Source of the DNA: Hyphomicrobiales bacterium
GTDB taxonomy: Bacteria > Pseudomonadota > Alphaproteobacteria > Rhizobiales > Aestuariivirgaceae
Length of the DNA stretch: 64,000 nt
Assembly (NCBI GenBank): GCA_025359045.1
Contig: JANYHN010000043.1
Span: forward strand, 62,001-126,000
Direction of reading: 5' to 3'
Shown here: piece after piece, positions 8,761 to 17,948 of the stretch
Position numbering within the stretch: position 1 is the stretch's first letter
How the letters are laid out: every line of letters starts with the position of its first letter
Translations under genes and position numbers: made by a program
Notes under the pieces: model-generated
Seen by the model: only the letters and a program-made list of their open reading frames with translations
Databases searched by the model: none
Told to the model about the DNA's origin: nothing

Positions 8761-8834
8761 GCTAAACCTCATTACGAGAAGCTGGTTCAAATATTTTAGA
8801 ACTGCCGCGAAAACAGGCAGATGGGAAACTCAAC

Positions 8835-10061
8835 GTGAATAGCGAGCGTGGCATAGCTGAAAAGACTATGGGCAACAGCCCAACGTTGGCCCGTGGCAGC
8901 ACTCAGAATGGCATGCGGCTTTATAATGAGCGCTTGGCGCTTTCGCTGATCAGGCAATATGGCCAGCTGCCAAAAGCGGAAATTGCGCGGTTGACGGGGC
9001 TTTCGGCGCAAACTGTTTCGGTGATTGTGCGCCAATTAGAGCGCGATGATCTGGTGATTGCCGGTGAAAAGCAGCGCGGCAAGGTGGGTCAGCCGCTCAT
9101 TCCATTTGCGCTTAATCCCGATGGTGCGTTTGCCATTGGCCTTAAAGTTGGGCGAAGATCAGGTGATTTGATTTTGCTCGATCTGGCCGGAAAAGTGCGC
9201 AAAATTGTGCGCCAACCCTATCATTTCCCTTCACCTGCGCAATTTCTTGAATTTGCAAAGAGAGGCATTGCAGAGCTTTTGGCGGGTTTGCCAGCAGAGC
9301 TGCATAGCCGCATTTCTGGGCTTGGCATTGCTTCGCCTTTTGAGCTTTGGAACTGGGAAGAAGAAGTGGGTGCACCCCATGACGTTCTTGAAGCTTGGCG
9401 CAATTTCGACATTACCCATGAAATTTCAAAACTTGGTGACTGGCCGGTTATGTTTTGCAATGATGCCAGTGCCGCCTGTGCGGCCGAATTGTTCTTTGGC
9501 CGCGGCCGCACCTACCGCGACTTTGCCTATTTCTATGTCGGCTTTTTTGTGGGCGGTGGCGTTGTTCTCAATGGCAGTCTGTTTCAAGGGCGCACCGGCA
9601 GTGCTGGTGCGATTGGGCCATTACCTGTGCCAGCAAAATCGGGCAGCGAGCAATTGATCAGACATGCTTCTCTTTATTTGTTGGAACGACAGCTGATAGC
9701 ACGCGGTCATGATGAACTGGTATTGTCACGCAACCCGGATAATTGGAGCGAGTTGGGGCCAGAGCTTGAACAATGGATCGATGATACAGGAAAGAATCTC
9801 GCGCACGCGGCCCTTTCTGCTGCAGGGCTTATTGATTTTGAAGCCGTGGTGATTGATGGCTCTCTGCCTGTTGCTATTCGTGATCAGATTGTAGCAGCAG
9901 CACAAAAATATTTTGCCAAGCTTGATAAGCGCGGTATTGCACCGCTTACCATTATCGCCGGAACCATTGGCGCTGATGCACGCGCATTGGGCGGAGCCGC
10001 ACTTTCATTGATGGCAAATTTTGCGATTGACCGAGACGTTTTATTTAAAGAGGCCGTTTAA
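8835..10061 (+). CDS. ROK-family transcriptional regulator of sugar import
   Basis: A 408-residue ROK protein (NagC/XylR type). An N-terminal winged helix (KAEIARLTGLSAQTVSVIVRQL) is followed by a ROK sugar-binding/kinase-like domain; the zinc-binding cysteine cluster of classical ROK sugar kinases is not evident. The start is GTG at 8835; ATG at 8868 is an alternative. It is divergent from frcB with the palindrome between them and shares an operon with a mutarotase gene. It most likely represses frcBCAK and its own gene until the imported sugar binds; inference from context. Confidence 0.88.
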   Translation: MNSERGIAEKTMGNSPTLARGSTQNGMRLYNERLALSLIRQYGQLPKAEIARLTGLSAQTVSVIVRQLERDDLVIAGEKQRGKVGQPLIPFALNPDGAFAIGLKVGRRSGDLILLDLAGKVRKIVRQPYHFPSPAQFLEFAKRGIAELLAGLPAELHSRISGLGIASPFELWNWEEEVGAPHDVLEAWRNFDITHEISKLGDWPVMFCNDASAACAAELFFGRGRTYRDFAYFYVGFFVGGGVVLNGSLFQGRTGSAGAIGPLPVPAKSGSEQLIRHASLYLLERQLIARGHDELVLSRNPDNWSELGPELEQWIDDTGKNLAHAALSAAGLIDFEAVVIDGSLPVAIRDQIVAAAQKYFAKLDKRGIAPLTIIAGTIGADARALGGAALSLMANFAIDRDVLFKEAV

Positions 10062-10062
10062 G

Positions 10063-10494
10063 ATGCTAAAAAATATTGACCCTTTGTTGGGTCCGGAGCT
10101 TTTGAAAGTGTTACGCGCCATGGGGCATGGCGACGAGATAGCTATCGTCGATGGTAATTATCCAGCAGACACCGATGCCAAGCGTTTGGTGCGTATGGAT
10201 GGGCATTCAGCAACGGCCATTCTAGATGCAATTTTATCGGTGATGCCGCTTGATGAAATGGTGCCCGACTGCGCATTTCGCCCGGCGGCCAATAATGATC
10301 CTAAAAACACGCAGCCGATTTTTGCTGAGTTTGAGACAATCGTCAAAAAACACGAACCCAAGCGCCATTTAACCATTTTGGTGGGTGCCGATTTTTATAA
10401 TCGTGTGAAAGGATGTTATGCCATTGTCGCCTCAAGCGAAGCCCGGCTTTATGGCAATATTATTTTGAGAAAGGGCGTTATTCATCCGAAGTGA
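10063..10494 (+). CDS. RbsD/FucU-family sugar mutarotase
   Basis: A 143-residue RbsD/FucU protein. It carries the family pattern LLGPELLKVLRAMGHGDEIAIVDGNYPA near the N-terminus (shown here only as landmarks HGD and DGNYP), followed by a C-terminal A-x-GxE-like YGNIIL end. These proteins interconvert sugar anomers after import. The ATG at 10063 overlaps nothing but follows the ROK stop by one base with GAGG upstream, so it is co-transcribed. Its place beside an Frc-type importer suggests it handles the ring form of the imported sugar. Confidence 0.85.
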   Translation: MLKNIDPLLGPELLKVLRAMGHGDEIAIVDGNYPADTDAKRLVRMDGHSATAILDAILSVMPLDEMVPDCAFRPAANNDPKNTQPIFAEFETIVKKHEPKRHLTILVGADFYNRVKGCYAIVASSEARLYGNIILRKGVIHPK

Positions 10495-10536
10495 CGGGTG
10501 TTGCCGCTGACTGGCTTTGCCCTTAAAGCCAGCGCC

Positions 10537-11622
10537 ATGAAACTTCTCTGCATTGATACGGCTTTGGCTTCTTGCTCGGTGTGCGTTTATGATGCCAACA
10601 CAGCAAGTTTTTTGGCTGCCGAACAGCTGTTCATGGAGCGCGGACATGCGGAGGCATTGCCGCCCATGGTGGCGCGGGTGATGGCGCAGGCTGAAATTTC
10701 TTACAGCGATTTGGGACGCATTGCGGTGACGACGGGGCCTGGTACATTTACCGGAATTCGCATCGGCCTAAGTTTTGCGCGCGCTTTGGGCCTTGCACGT
10801 AACATTAAGGTGCTTGGTATCAACACGATGATTGCAACGCAAGCAGCTGTTTCTGAATCAGTTTCTATTGTTGTGCATCAAGCGGGCATGAGTGGATTGT
10901 ATTATTTTTATGCTGGAGCAGACGTTGAACTGCTCGCACCTCAAGACATCGTACCCCGCCTTGGCAGCGGAAAACTTATAATAGGAACTGGGGCAGAAGC
11001 GATCATTGCTCTTTCAGGTCGTTCTGATCTCAGACCACTTAAGCAATTTGATTTGCCGTCAGCTTCGGGGTTTGCGGCCTACGCAGCAAAACAGCCTGAC
11101 CCCACGGGAATGCCAACCCCAATTTATCTGCGTGAGGCAGATGCCAAGCCACAGAAAGACGCACTTCGGGGTTTGGCTGGTTTGGAAATTGCGCCGTCGC
11201 AAGATTTGGGGCTCTTGGCTAAGCTTCATGCGGCAAGCTTCGACAGCGGATGGAGCGAAAAAGATATTGCTGAACTTTTGGGAAGTCCGGGATGTGTTGC
11301 ACTGCTAGCCACATCTGATGACGGGCCTATTGGTTTTTTGATGTACCGTACAGTTGCGGACGAGGCCGAGATCATTACTGTGTGTGTTGCACCTGCTTAT
11401 CAAAGGCGCGGCGCTGGTTTGCAGATTGTTTCAACGACACAAGAATTGTTGAGATCATTTAAAATCAGTAGTTTATTTTTGGAGGTGGCAGCTGGCAATA
11501 CGGAGGCGATCTCGGTCTACAATCGAGCGGGCTTTTTGGAAGTTGGGAAGCGCAAGGGATATTACGCGCATAAGAATGGCGAGATCGAAGATGCATTAAT
11601 CATGCGAGTGCAACTGAATTGA
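10537..11622 (+). CDS. tsaB-rimI: Fused TsaB - RimI protein (t6A synthesis subunit plus N-acetyltransferase)
   Basis: One 361-residue frame holds two usually separate proteins. Residues 1-205 are TsaB, the partner of TsaD and TsaE in making threonylcarbamoyl-adenosine 37 of tRNA, with TGPGTFTGIRIGLSFA near 66-81. Residues 220-361 are a RimI-type GNAT domain with the acetyl-CoA loop PAYQRRGAG near 286 and the C-terminal pattern GFLEVGKRKGYY; RimI acetylates ribosomal protein S18. ATG at 10537 gives the canonical MKLLCIDTA start. The stop overlaps the plsC start (TGATG). tsaB and rimI are often neighbours, but a true fusion is uncommon. Confidence 0.88.
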   Translation: MKLLCIDTALASCSVCVYDANTASFLAAEQLFMERGHAEALPPMVARVMAQAEISYSDLGRIAVTTGPGTFTGIRIGLSFARALGLARNIKVLGINTMIATQAAVSESVSIVVHQAGMSGLYYFYAGADVELLAPQDIVPRLGSGKLIIGTGAEAIIALSGRSDLRPLKQFDLPSASGFAAYAAKQPDPTGMPTPIYLREADAKPQKDALRGLAGLEIAPSQDLGLLAKLHAASFDSGWSEKDIAELLGSPGCVALLATSDDGPIGFLMYRTVADEAEIITVCVAPAYQRRGAGLQIVSTTQELLRSFKISSLFLEVAAGNTEAISVYNRAGFLEVGKRKGYYAHKNGEIEDALIMRVQLN

Positions 11623-12377
11623 TGCGACAATTGCGAGCTGGCTTGATTCTGCTCGGTTTTTTGTGCCTCACTTTGCCGCTTATGCTTGTTCAATTTTTGT
11701 TATTAATAATTCAATCGCGCGCTGCTCTTTTGCTGCCATGGCATTATCACCGCATCTTGTGTCGCTTGCTTGGCGTTAGCGTTACAATTGAAGGCCCCCT
11801 GCCTATCGCACCCGCTCTCCTCGTCAGCAATCACGTTTCATGGCTCGACATTCCAATTTTGAGTTCGGTTATGCCGCTGTCCTTCATTGCCAAACGCGAA
11901 GTGGGTGGATGGCCGTTGTTTGGTTGGATGGCCAAATTGCAGCGCTGCGTTTTTGTGAATAGAGACAAACGGCACAGCACGGGAAAATCATCTACTCAAA
12001 TTGCAGATCGCTTGCATGAAGGTGACACTTTGGTGTTGTTTCCGGAAGGCACTTCCAATGATGGTCATTGCGTTATGCCTTTCAAGTCATCCTATTTTGG
12101 GGCCGCGGAAAATTTGGATGTGGTTGTTATACCCGTCATGCTGGCCTATAAAAGCAATTACAATCTGCCCCTCACCAAGCGCCAGCGGCCAAGCTTTGCT
12201 TGGTATGGTGATATGAATTTAGTGCCGCATTTGTGGGAGGCTCTAAAGGCTGGGCCGATTGAAGTTATTGTTCATTTTCATGAGGCTTTGCCTAAAATTC
12301 CGCGCAAGGATATGGCTAAATTGGCGCATGTCACGATTGCCAACAGTTTGGCTCAGGCGCTTCACGGCGAGCGATAA
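11622..12377 (+). CDS. plsC: Lysophospholipid acyltransferase (PlsC family)
   Basis: A 251-residue PlsC-family acyltransferase. A hydrophobic anchor covers about residues 7-30, the catalytic HX4D motif is NHVSWLD with His71 and Asp76, and FPEGTS near 140-145 binds glycerol phosphate. It transfers an acyl chain to the sn-2 position of lysophosphatidate, or in OlsA relatives to lyso-ornithine lipid. The start at 11622 overlaps the tsaB-rimI stop. An OlsB-like gene lies at 43938 without an adjacent OlsA, so this gene could also serve ornithine-lipid synthesis, but no motif decides it. Confidence 0.85.
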   Translation: MRQLRAGLILLGFLCLTLPLMLVQFLLLIIQSRAALLLPWHYHRILCRLLGVSVTIEGPLPIAPALLVSNHVSWLDIPILSSVMPLSFIAKREVGGWPLFGWMAKLQRCVFVNRDKRHSTGKSSTQIADRLHEGDTLVLFPEGTSNDGHCVMPFKSSYFGAAENLDVVVIPVMLAYKSNYNLPLTKRQRPSFAWYGDMNLVPHLWEALKAGPIEVIVHFHEALPKIPRKDMAKLAHVTIANSLAQALHGER

Positions 12378-12395
12378 ATCCGCTAGCAGAAGTCC

Positions 12396-13769
12396 ATGAG
12401 TAAATCCGTGTATGTCAAAACCTATGGATGTCAGATGAATGTCTATGACAGTCAGCGCATGCAAGATGTGTTGGCACCCGCGGGCTATGTGGCAATCGAT
12501 AACGCCGAAAATGCTGATCTCGTGATTATTAATACCTGTCACATTCGTGAAAAAGCTGTGGAGAAAGTTTATTCGGAACTGGGGCGTTACCGTGATCTCA
12601 AAGCACAGCGCGCCGCTCTTGGTTTAGAAATGAAAATTGCGGTCGCGGGCTGTGTGGGCCAAGCAGAAGGCGAAGAAATTACAAGGCGGATGAAATCGGT
12701 TGATTTGGTTTTTGGACCGCAGACTTATCACCGCCTGCCGGAACTTTTGCGGCAGAACGAGATAAGTCGGAAAGCAGTTATTGAAACTGAATTTTCCGTT
12801 GCAGATAAATTTGTTGGTTTGGCTGAGGAACAGGTTCGTCACCCAACCTCGCGCAGCGTTACTGCTTTTCTCACGATTCAAGAAGGGTGCGACAAATTCT
12901 GCACGTTTTGCGTGGTACCTTATACGCGCGGGGCCGAATTTTCGCGGCCTGTTGTTCAGATTGTTGAAGAAGCCAAAAAATTGGCCGGCCAAGGTGTGAA
13001 GGAACTCACTCTACTGGGACAAAATGTCAATGCTTACCGAGGCCCAAGCTTAAATGGAACTCCGTCGCAGCTTGGCACGTTGATCAACGAACTGTCACAA
13101 ATCAGCGGTATTCAAAGAATCAGATATATGACCAGCCATCCGCGCGATATGAGTGATGATTTGATTGAAGCCCATGGCAGCAATCCCAAGCTGATGCCCT
13201 ACCTGCATTTGCCCATCCAATCAGGTTCCAACCGCGTATTAAAAGCCATGAACCGCGGACACACGACTGATGAATATCTAAATGTCATTGAACGCTTGCG
13301 CGCCGCCTGTCCGAGCATTGCTTTGACCAGCGATTTCATCGTCGGTTTTCCGGGTGAAACGGATGCTGAATTTGATGAAACATTGGATCTTATTCGGGGT
13401 ATCAATTATGCTTCGGCATTTTCGTTCAAATATTCGCCCCGCCCTGGAACACCTGCGGCTGAGAACAAAAAACAAATTCCCGAAGATGTGAAATCCGAAC
13501 GTTTGGCAAGGTTGCAGAATCTGCTTAATGCCCAGCAAATCGCTTTTAATCAAACCTGCGTGGGCCTCACATTGCCCGTTCTTGTCGAAAAGCCTGGTCG
13601 CCAAAAAGGCCAGATGATTGGTAGGTCGCCCTATCTGCAATCGGTGCATCTGGACCTCGAAACCGAGGCTTTAGGACAGATTGTTAACGCCAAAATATTA
13701 GCTGTTGGCCCGAACTCACTTTCGGGGCAATATGTGCCTGAAACCCAAAAAGGAGTCACATCGATTTGA
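12396..13769 (+). CDS. miaB: tRNA-2-methylthio-N6-dimethylallyladenosine synthase MiaB
   Basis: A 457-residue methylthiotransferase. The N-terminal domain carries Cys12, Cys48 and Cys86 for the auxiliary iron-sulfur cluster. The radical SAM triad is Cys165-X3-Cys169-X2-Cys172 (CDKFCTFC). A TRAM domain closes the protein. It adds the methylthio group to i6A37 of tRNAs. It belongs to the conserved plsC-miaB-phoH-ybeY-corC series, and its stop overlaps the TTG start of phoH. Confidence 0.96.
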   Translation: MSKSVYVKTYGCQMNVYDSQRMQDVLAPAGYVAIDNAENADLVIINTCHIREKAVEKVYSELGRYRDLKAQRAALGLEMKIAVAGCVGQAEGEEITRRMKSVDLVFGPQTYHRLPELLRQNEISRKAVIETEFSVADKFVGLAEEQVRHPTSRSVTAFLTIQEGCDKFCTFCVVPYTRGAEFSRPVVQIVEEAKKLAGQGVKELTLLGQNVNAYRGPSLNGTPSQLGTLINELSQISGIQRIRYMTSHPRDMSDDLIEAHGSNPKLMPYLHLPIQSGSNRVLKAMNRGHTTDEYLNVIERLRAACPSIALTSDFIVGFPGETDAEFDETLDLIRGINYASAFSFKYSPRPGTPAAENKKQIPEDVKSERLARLQNLLNAQQIAFNQTCVGLTLPVLVEKPGRQKGQMIGRSPYLQSVHLDLETEALGQIVNAKILAVGPNSLSGQYVPETQKGVTSI

Positions 13770-14788
13770 GCCCCATTTCAAACGCTTTAAAATCCGCCGA
13801 AAAAACCAGCCATCACGAAGATGGCGCACTGTCTTTGGCCTTTGATGATAACCGCGTACTGGCTTCTTTGATGGGGGAACATGATTCCCATCTTGCTCTG
13901 ATCGAACAAAAACTCAATGTGGCCATTACACCGCGCGGCAACCGCCTTTCCATTCGTGGTGACCGTGGCAATGCCGAGCTGGCGCGTGCTGTGCTGATGC
14001 AACTTTATACCAAAGCGGCGCGCGGCGGCGATATTACTAAAGGCGAGATTGAAGGCACCATTCGCATGGTCAAAGTGGCCGACGAGAAAGACACCACGGA
14101 AGGTGGTGTGCGTACACGGCGTAAAACTGTTTCCGCACGTACGACCAATCAGGGCGCATATATTGAGTTGATCCGCAAGCAAGAGTTGGTATTCGGCGTG
14201 GGGCCAGCTGGCACCGGCAAAACCTATCTGGCGGTGGCTTGCGCTGCTGAAGCTTTGATGAATGGTGAAGTTGACCGAATTATATTGTCCCGCCCTGCTG
14301 TTGAAGCAGGTGAGCGTCTGGGCTTTTTGCCCGGTGACATGAAAGAAAAGGTCGATCCTTATCTGCGCCCGCTTTATGACGCACTTTACGACATGATGCC
14401 GCAAAGCAATGTGGCCAAGGCGATTGCTGAAAACCAAATCGAAATTGCACCATTGGCCTTTATGCGTGGACGCACACTTGCTTCATCATTCATCATTCTC
14501 GATGAAGCGCAGAACACTACGCCCATGCAAATGAAAATGTTTTTGACGCGCCTTGGCGAAGGCAGCCGCATGGTGATCACGGGCGATCCATCACAGATCG
14601 ATTTGCCTTACGGCATGACGTCCGGACTTGACGATGCGCTTTCGGTTTTGGACGGTGTTTCAGGCGTTGGTGTGACGCACTTTACTACCACAGACATTGT
14701 GCGCCATGCGCTGGTGGGGCGCATTGTTGCCGCTTATGATAAAAAGGGTATTGCTATTTCTGCTCAACGCAAACCACGCGGCGTTTGA
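13766..14788 (+). CDS. phoH: PhoH-like ATPase
   Basis: A 340-residue PhoH-family protein with Walker A GPAGTGKT at 146-153 and the later LDEAQN and TGDPSQ motifs. Its precise job is unsettled; the ATPase is linked to RNA metabolism and sits beside the rRNA maturation nuclease YbeY in most proteobacteria. The start is TTG at 13766, overlapping the miaB stop, with AAGGAG about ten bases upstream. The next ATG would remove 33 residues. Co-transcribed with ybeY six bases further on. Confidence 0.93.
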   Translation: MSPISNALKSAEKTSHHEDGALSLAFDDNRVLASLMGEHDSHLALIEQKLNVAITPRGNRLSIRGDRGNAELARAVLMQLYTKAARGGDITKGEIEGTIRMVKVADEKDTTEGGVRTRRKTVSARTTNQGAYIELIRKQELVFGVGPAGTGKTYLAVACAAEALMNGEVDRIILSRPAVEAGERLGFLPGDMKEKVDPYLRPLYDALYDMMPQSNVAKAIAENQIEIAPLAFMRGRTLASSFIILDEAQNTTPMQMKMFLTRLGEGSRMVITGDPSQIDLPYGMTSGLDDALSVLDGVSGVGVTHFTTTDIVRHALVGRIVAAYDKKGIAISAQRKPRGV

Positions 14789-14794
14789 TTTTTC

Positions 14795-15256
14795 ATGCCG
14801 ATTGATATTGCGATTGAAGATGATGGCTGGGCGGTCTTGCCTAATTTGGAAATGATGGCTGAGCAAGCAGTAACCGCTGCTTTGCCACCGGGCGAGCAAG
14901 GCAAAATCATCACACTGTTATTTTCTGATGATGAAACCATGCAAGATTTAAATAAAGAATGGCGGGGGATAGACAAGCCCACCAATGTTTTGTCATTCCC
15001 TGCGCCAAAAAATCAACCCGTGCCACCTGGTGAACTTCCGTTGCTCGGTGATATTGTTTTAGGCTTTGGCACTTGCGCACAGGAGGCCAAAGTAGCAGGT
15101 AAAACTTTAGGCGATCATACCTGTCATTTGATCGTGCATGGTGTTTTGCATCTTTTAGGCTATGATCACGAGAATGATAAAGATGCAGAAGTGATGGAAG
15201 CGGCGGAAACCAAAATCCTATCCACGCTTGGCATTGATAACCCATACCTGTCATGA
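14795..15256 (+). CDS. ybeY: Endoribonuclease YbeY (rRNA maturation factor)
   Basis: A 153-residue metalloprotein. The zinc motif HGVLHLLGYDH places His115, His119 and His125, as in all YbeY proteins. It acts in 16S rRNA 3' end maturation and ribosome quality control. It sits between phoH and corC as in most alphaproteobacteria. Its stop overlaps the corC start (ATGA), suggesting coupled translation. Confidence 0.95.
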   Translation: MPIDIAIEDDGWAVLPNLEMMAEQAVTAALPPGEQGKIITLLFSDDETMQDLNKEWRGIDKPTNVLSFPAPKNQPVPPGELPLLGDIVLGFGTCAQEAKVAGKTLGDHTCHLIVHGVLHLLGYDHENDKDAEVMEAAETKILSTLGIDNPYLS

Positions 15257-16212
15257 GTTCAAAAATGTTACCCCCGAAGAGACCCAGTTTTCTATCCAAA
15301 ATCAGGCGCAGATTTATTGGCGGAAATTCCGCATTGCGCGAGAGTTTAGAGGGTGTGATTGATAGTCATGCCGAAAAAACAGGCGCTACGGCACTCGATT
15401 CTGATGCAAAGTCTATGATGCTCAATCTGCTTGGCTTTGCCGATATGCGCGTTGATGATTTAATGGTGCCCAGAGCCAATATTGTTGCGGCGGATGAAAC
15501 TTCAACAATGCGCGAACTGCTGGAACAATTCATCCAAGCCAATCATTCACGCATGCCCATTTACCGTGACTCACTTGACGAGATTACCGGTATGATTCAC
15601 GTTAAAGATTATCTTCGTTGGATGAAAACCAAGGGCGGTAAGAAGAAATCAAAATCGGCGGCAGAGGTTGGTATTGCGCTTGCTGCATCTGAGCTTTCAT
15701 CCACAATCAAACAACATCCCAGCATGATCCGCGATGTGCTGTTCGTGCCGCCTTCAATGCCTGCGCCTGATCTTCTGATTAAGATGAAAGCTTCACATAT
15801 CCATCTGGCTATAGTGGTGGATGAATATGGTGGAACTGACGGGCTGGTGTCACTCGAAGATTTGGTTGAAGAAATTATCGGTGACATTGCCGATGAGCAC
15901 GATACCGATGCCGAGGAAGGCATGTTACGCAAGCAGGATGACGTGACCTATGTTGCCAGCGCACTTATCAGTATTGCAACACTGGACGAAATGTTCAAAG
16001 TTGATCTGCTATCCGACGACCAAGAAGATGAAGCCGATACTTTGGGTGGCCTGGTCTTTGAGATGGCGGGCCGTGTTCCATCTCGAGGTGAGATCATCAA
16101 GCATCCATCTGGCCTTGAATTTGAAATTATGGAATCAGATCCGCGCCGTGTGAAGAAAGTGCGTATTCATGTGAAGAAGGTGGATGAATCTACGCTGGAG
16201 AATGAGGGTTAA
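15253..16212 (+). CDS. corC: CorC/HlyC-family CBS-domain protein
   Basis: A 319-residue soluble protein with a CBS pair near 70-200 (VDDLMVPRANIVAADE, then VVDEYGGTDGLVSLEDLVEEIIGDI) and a C-terminal CorC_HlyC transporter-associated domain. No membrane segment is seen, so it is the cytosolic type linked to magnesium and cobalt efflux regulation. lnt usually follows in Rhizobiales, but here the next gene is the convergent adenosine kinase, whose stop overlaps by four bases. Confidence 0.9.
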   Translation: MSSKMLPPKRPSFLSKIRRRFIGGNSALRESLEGVIDSHAEKTGATALDSDAKSMMLNLLGFADMRVDDLMVPRANIVAADETSTMRELLEQFIQANHSRMPIYRDSLDEITGMIHVKDYLRWMKTKGGKKKSKSAAEVGIALAASELSSTIKQHPSMIRDVLFVPPSMPAPDLLIKMKASHIHLAIVVDEYGGTDGLVSLEDLVEEIIGDIADEHDTDAEEGMLRKQDDVTYVASALISIATLDEMFKVDLLSDDQEDEADTLGGLVFEMAGRVPSRGEIIKHPSGLEFEIMESDPRRVKKVRIHVKKVDESTLENEG

Positions 16213-17204
16213 ATCAACCCCATGTTCTTTGCATATTCTCCCAAATTCACTTCAGGCCTGGCGCCCGTGTGTGAAATAATTTCGGCGGCAGCCAAACTGC
16301 CTAGCGAAGCAGATTTCGCCAGAGGCATCTGGCGTGTGTGACCAAACAAGAAACCAGCAGCGTAAAGATCGCCAGCCCCAGTCACGTCAACGACCTGAGC
16401 AACCGGATGGGCTTTGACCTCAATTGTTTCGGATCCACGCACCACCATAGAACCCTTTTCGGATCGGGTGAGTACGGCCATCGGGCAATCTTTGCGGATG
16501 GCCTGCAAAGCACCATCAAAGCTTTGCGTTTTATAAAGTGAAGTGATTTCGCTTTCATTGGCAAATACAATATCGATAGAGCTCCTAATCAGATCAAGAA
16601 AGCTTTCGCGGTGACGTTCAACGCAAAAAGAATCCGACAATGTGATGGAGGTTAAACGCCCGGCGGCCCGTGCAATTTTCGAAGCAAGGCGAAATGCTTC
16701 CTTGGCTTCGGGCTTATCCCAAAGATAACCTTCCATGTAGGTGACTTGAGCTGCTTCAACAACTGCTATGTCAACATCGCCCACGCTCAAATTCACACAA
16801 GCGCCGAGATATGTGTTCATGGTGCGCTCACCATCAGGTGTTACCAAAATAAATGAGCGTGCCGTTGCAGGGCCAGATGAAGCAGCAGGCGTATCAAAAG
16901 CCACGCCTGTGGAGCGCATATCATGGCGGTAAATTTCACCCAATTGATCGCTGCGCACTTTGCCAAAATAAGCCGCCTTCCCGCCAAAGCTTGCAACACC
17001 GGCCGCGGTGTTTCCCGCTGAGCCGCCTGAAATTTCTATGGCTGGCCCCATTACCGCATAAAGATGTTCGGCGCGGTCTTCATCGATCAAATTCATCGAG
17101 CCTTTGACCAGTTGTTCCTTTTGCACAAAAACTTCGTCCACCTTGGCAATCACATCAACAATGGCATTGCCGATGGTGAGAACGTCGAAATCTGCTTGGC
17201 TCAT
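16209..17204 (-). CDS. Adenosine kinase-like PfkB-family sugar kinase
   Basis: A 331-residue PfkB/ribokinase-fold protein. The N-terminal GNAIVDVIAKV and the motif SGGSAGNTAAGVASFGG bind the nucleoside, and VVDVTGAGDLYAAGFL carries the catalytic aspartate and anion hole. The family is usually annotated as adenosine kinase in Rhizobiales. ATG at 17204 is chosen with GGGGAT upstream; the longer frame adds 18 unconserved residues. It is divergent from the CysZ-like gene. Confidence 0.87.
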   Translation of the reverse strand: MSQADFDVLTIGNAIVDVIAKVDEVFVQKEQLVKGSMNLIDEDRAEHLYAVMGPAIEISGGSAGNTAAGVASFGGKAAYFGKVRSDQLGEIYRHDMRSTGVAFDTPAASSGPATARSFILVTPDGERTMNTYLGACVNLSVGDVDIAVVEAAQVTYMEGYLWDKPEAKEAFRLASKIARAAGRLTSITLSDSFCVERHRESFLDLIRSSIDIVFANESEITSLYKTQSFDGALQAIRKDCPMAVLTRSEKGSMVVRGSETIEVKAHPVAQVVDVTGAGDLYAAGFLFGHTRQMPLAKSASLGSLAAAEIISHTGARPEVNLGEYAKNMGLI

Positions 17205-17282
17205 GAAAATCCCCAAATTGTTTAAATTCCACCTAACCCAAGCCACTTGCAGAAACAAGGGCGAGCCATTACCTCTGCCCCA

Positions 17283-17948
17283 ATGTTCAAAGCTTTCTTC
17301 AACGCCATCAACGATGTGACCTCACCTGAATTTCGCAACGTATTGTGGAAATCCATTGGCCTGACGATGGCATTATTTGTCGGCATTTTGGTGGGTATTG
17401 AAACCGTCTTATCGTTTGTCACGCTGGTGCCCTGGCCTTGGCTTCAAACAACCATAGCACTCGGAACGGGGCTTGGATTGTTGGCTGCGTTTTTTTTCTT
17501 GGTAGGCCCAGTGATTGCCATGTTCGCCGGATTATTTCTTGATAACATTGCAGCGAAAGTTGAAGCACGGCATTACCCCCGCGATGTAAAGGGCAAACCA
17601 CTGCCTATAATTCCAGCTTTTTTCTTTGGTCTGAAGTTTGCTGGCGTTGCTTTGCTGTTGAACATCATCGCTTTGCCACTTGTATTTTTCTTCGGCTTCG
17701 GCGTCTTCTTGTTGCTCTTCGTAAATGCCTATTTGATCTCCCGCGAATATTTTGAAATGGCGGCCATGCGGTTTATGCCACCAGCCGCAGCCAGTGCGCT
17801 TCGGATAAAAAATGGCCGGATGTTATTTGTTGCAGGCCTTGTGCCTGCGGGCCTTTCACTTATTCCAGTTGTAAACTTGATCGTACCGCTGTTTGCAACA
17901 TCTTACTTTGTGCATCTTTTCAAGAAGGTTTCGGCGTCTTCGGTTTGA
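17283..17948 (+). CDS. CysZ/EI24-family membrane protein
   Basis: A 221-residue membrane protein with an EI24 (CysZ-like) domain: four to five hydrophobic stretches near 20-45, 58-85, 115-160 and 185-210, and the family segment AYLISREYFEMAAMRF. CysZ imports sulfate in enteric bacteria, but this group is wider and its cargo here is unknown. ATG at 17283 fits the usual MFKAFFNA beginning. Its 3' end overlaps the end of convergent nth by 29 bases. Confidence 0.8.
   Translation: MFKAFFNAINDVTSPEFRNVLWKSIGLTMALFVGILVGIETVLSFVTLVPWPWLQTTIALGTGLGLLAAFFFLVGPVIAMFAGLFLDNIAAKVEARHYPRDVKGKPLPIIPAFFFGLKFAGVALLLNIIALPLVFFFGFGVFLLLFVNAYLISREYFEMAAMRFMPPAAASALRIKNGRMLFVAGLVPAGLSLIPVVNLIVPLFATSYFVHLFKKVSASSV

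Noticed and set aside
13787-14437. A 216-codon open frame on the minus strand inside phoH
   Set aside because: It lies fully opposite phoH, has a composition unlike real proteins (many Cys, His and Gln) and no plausible ribosome-binding site; it is a shadow of the phoH codons.
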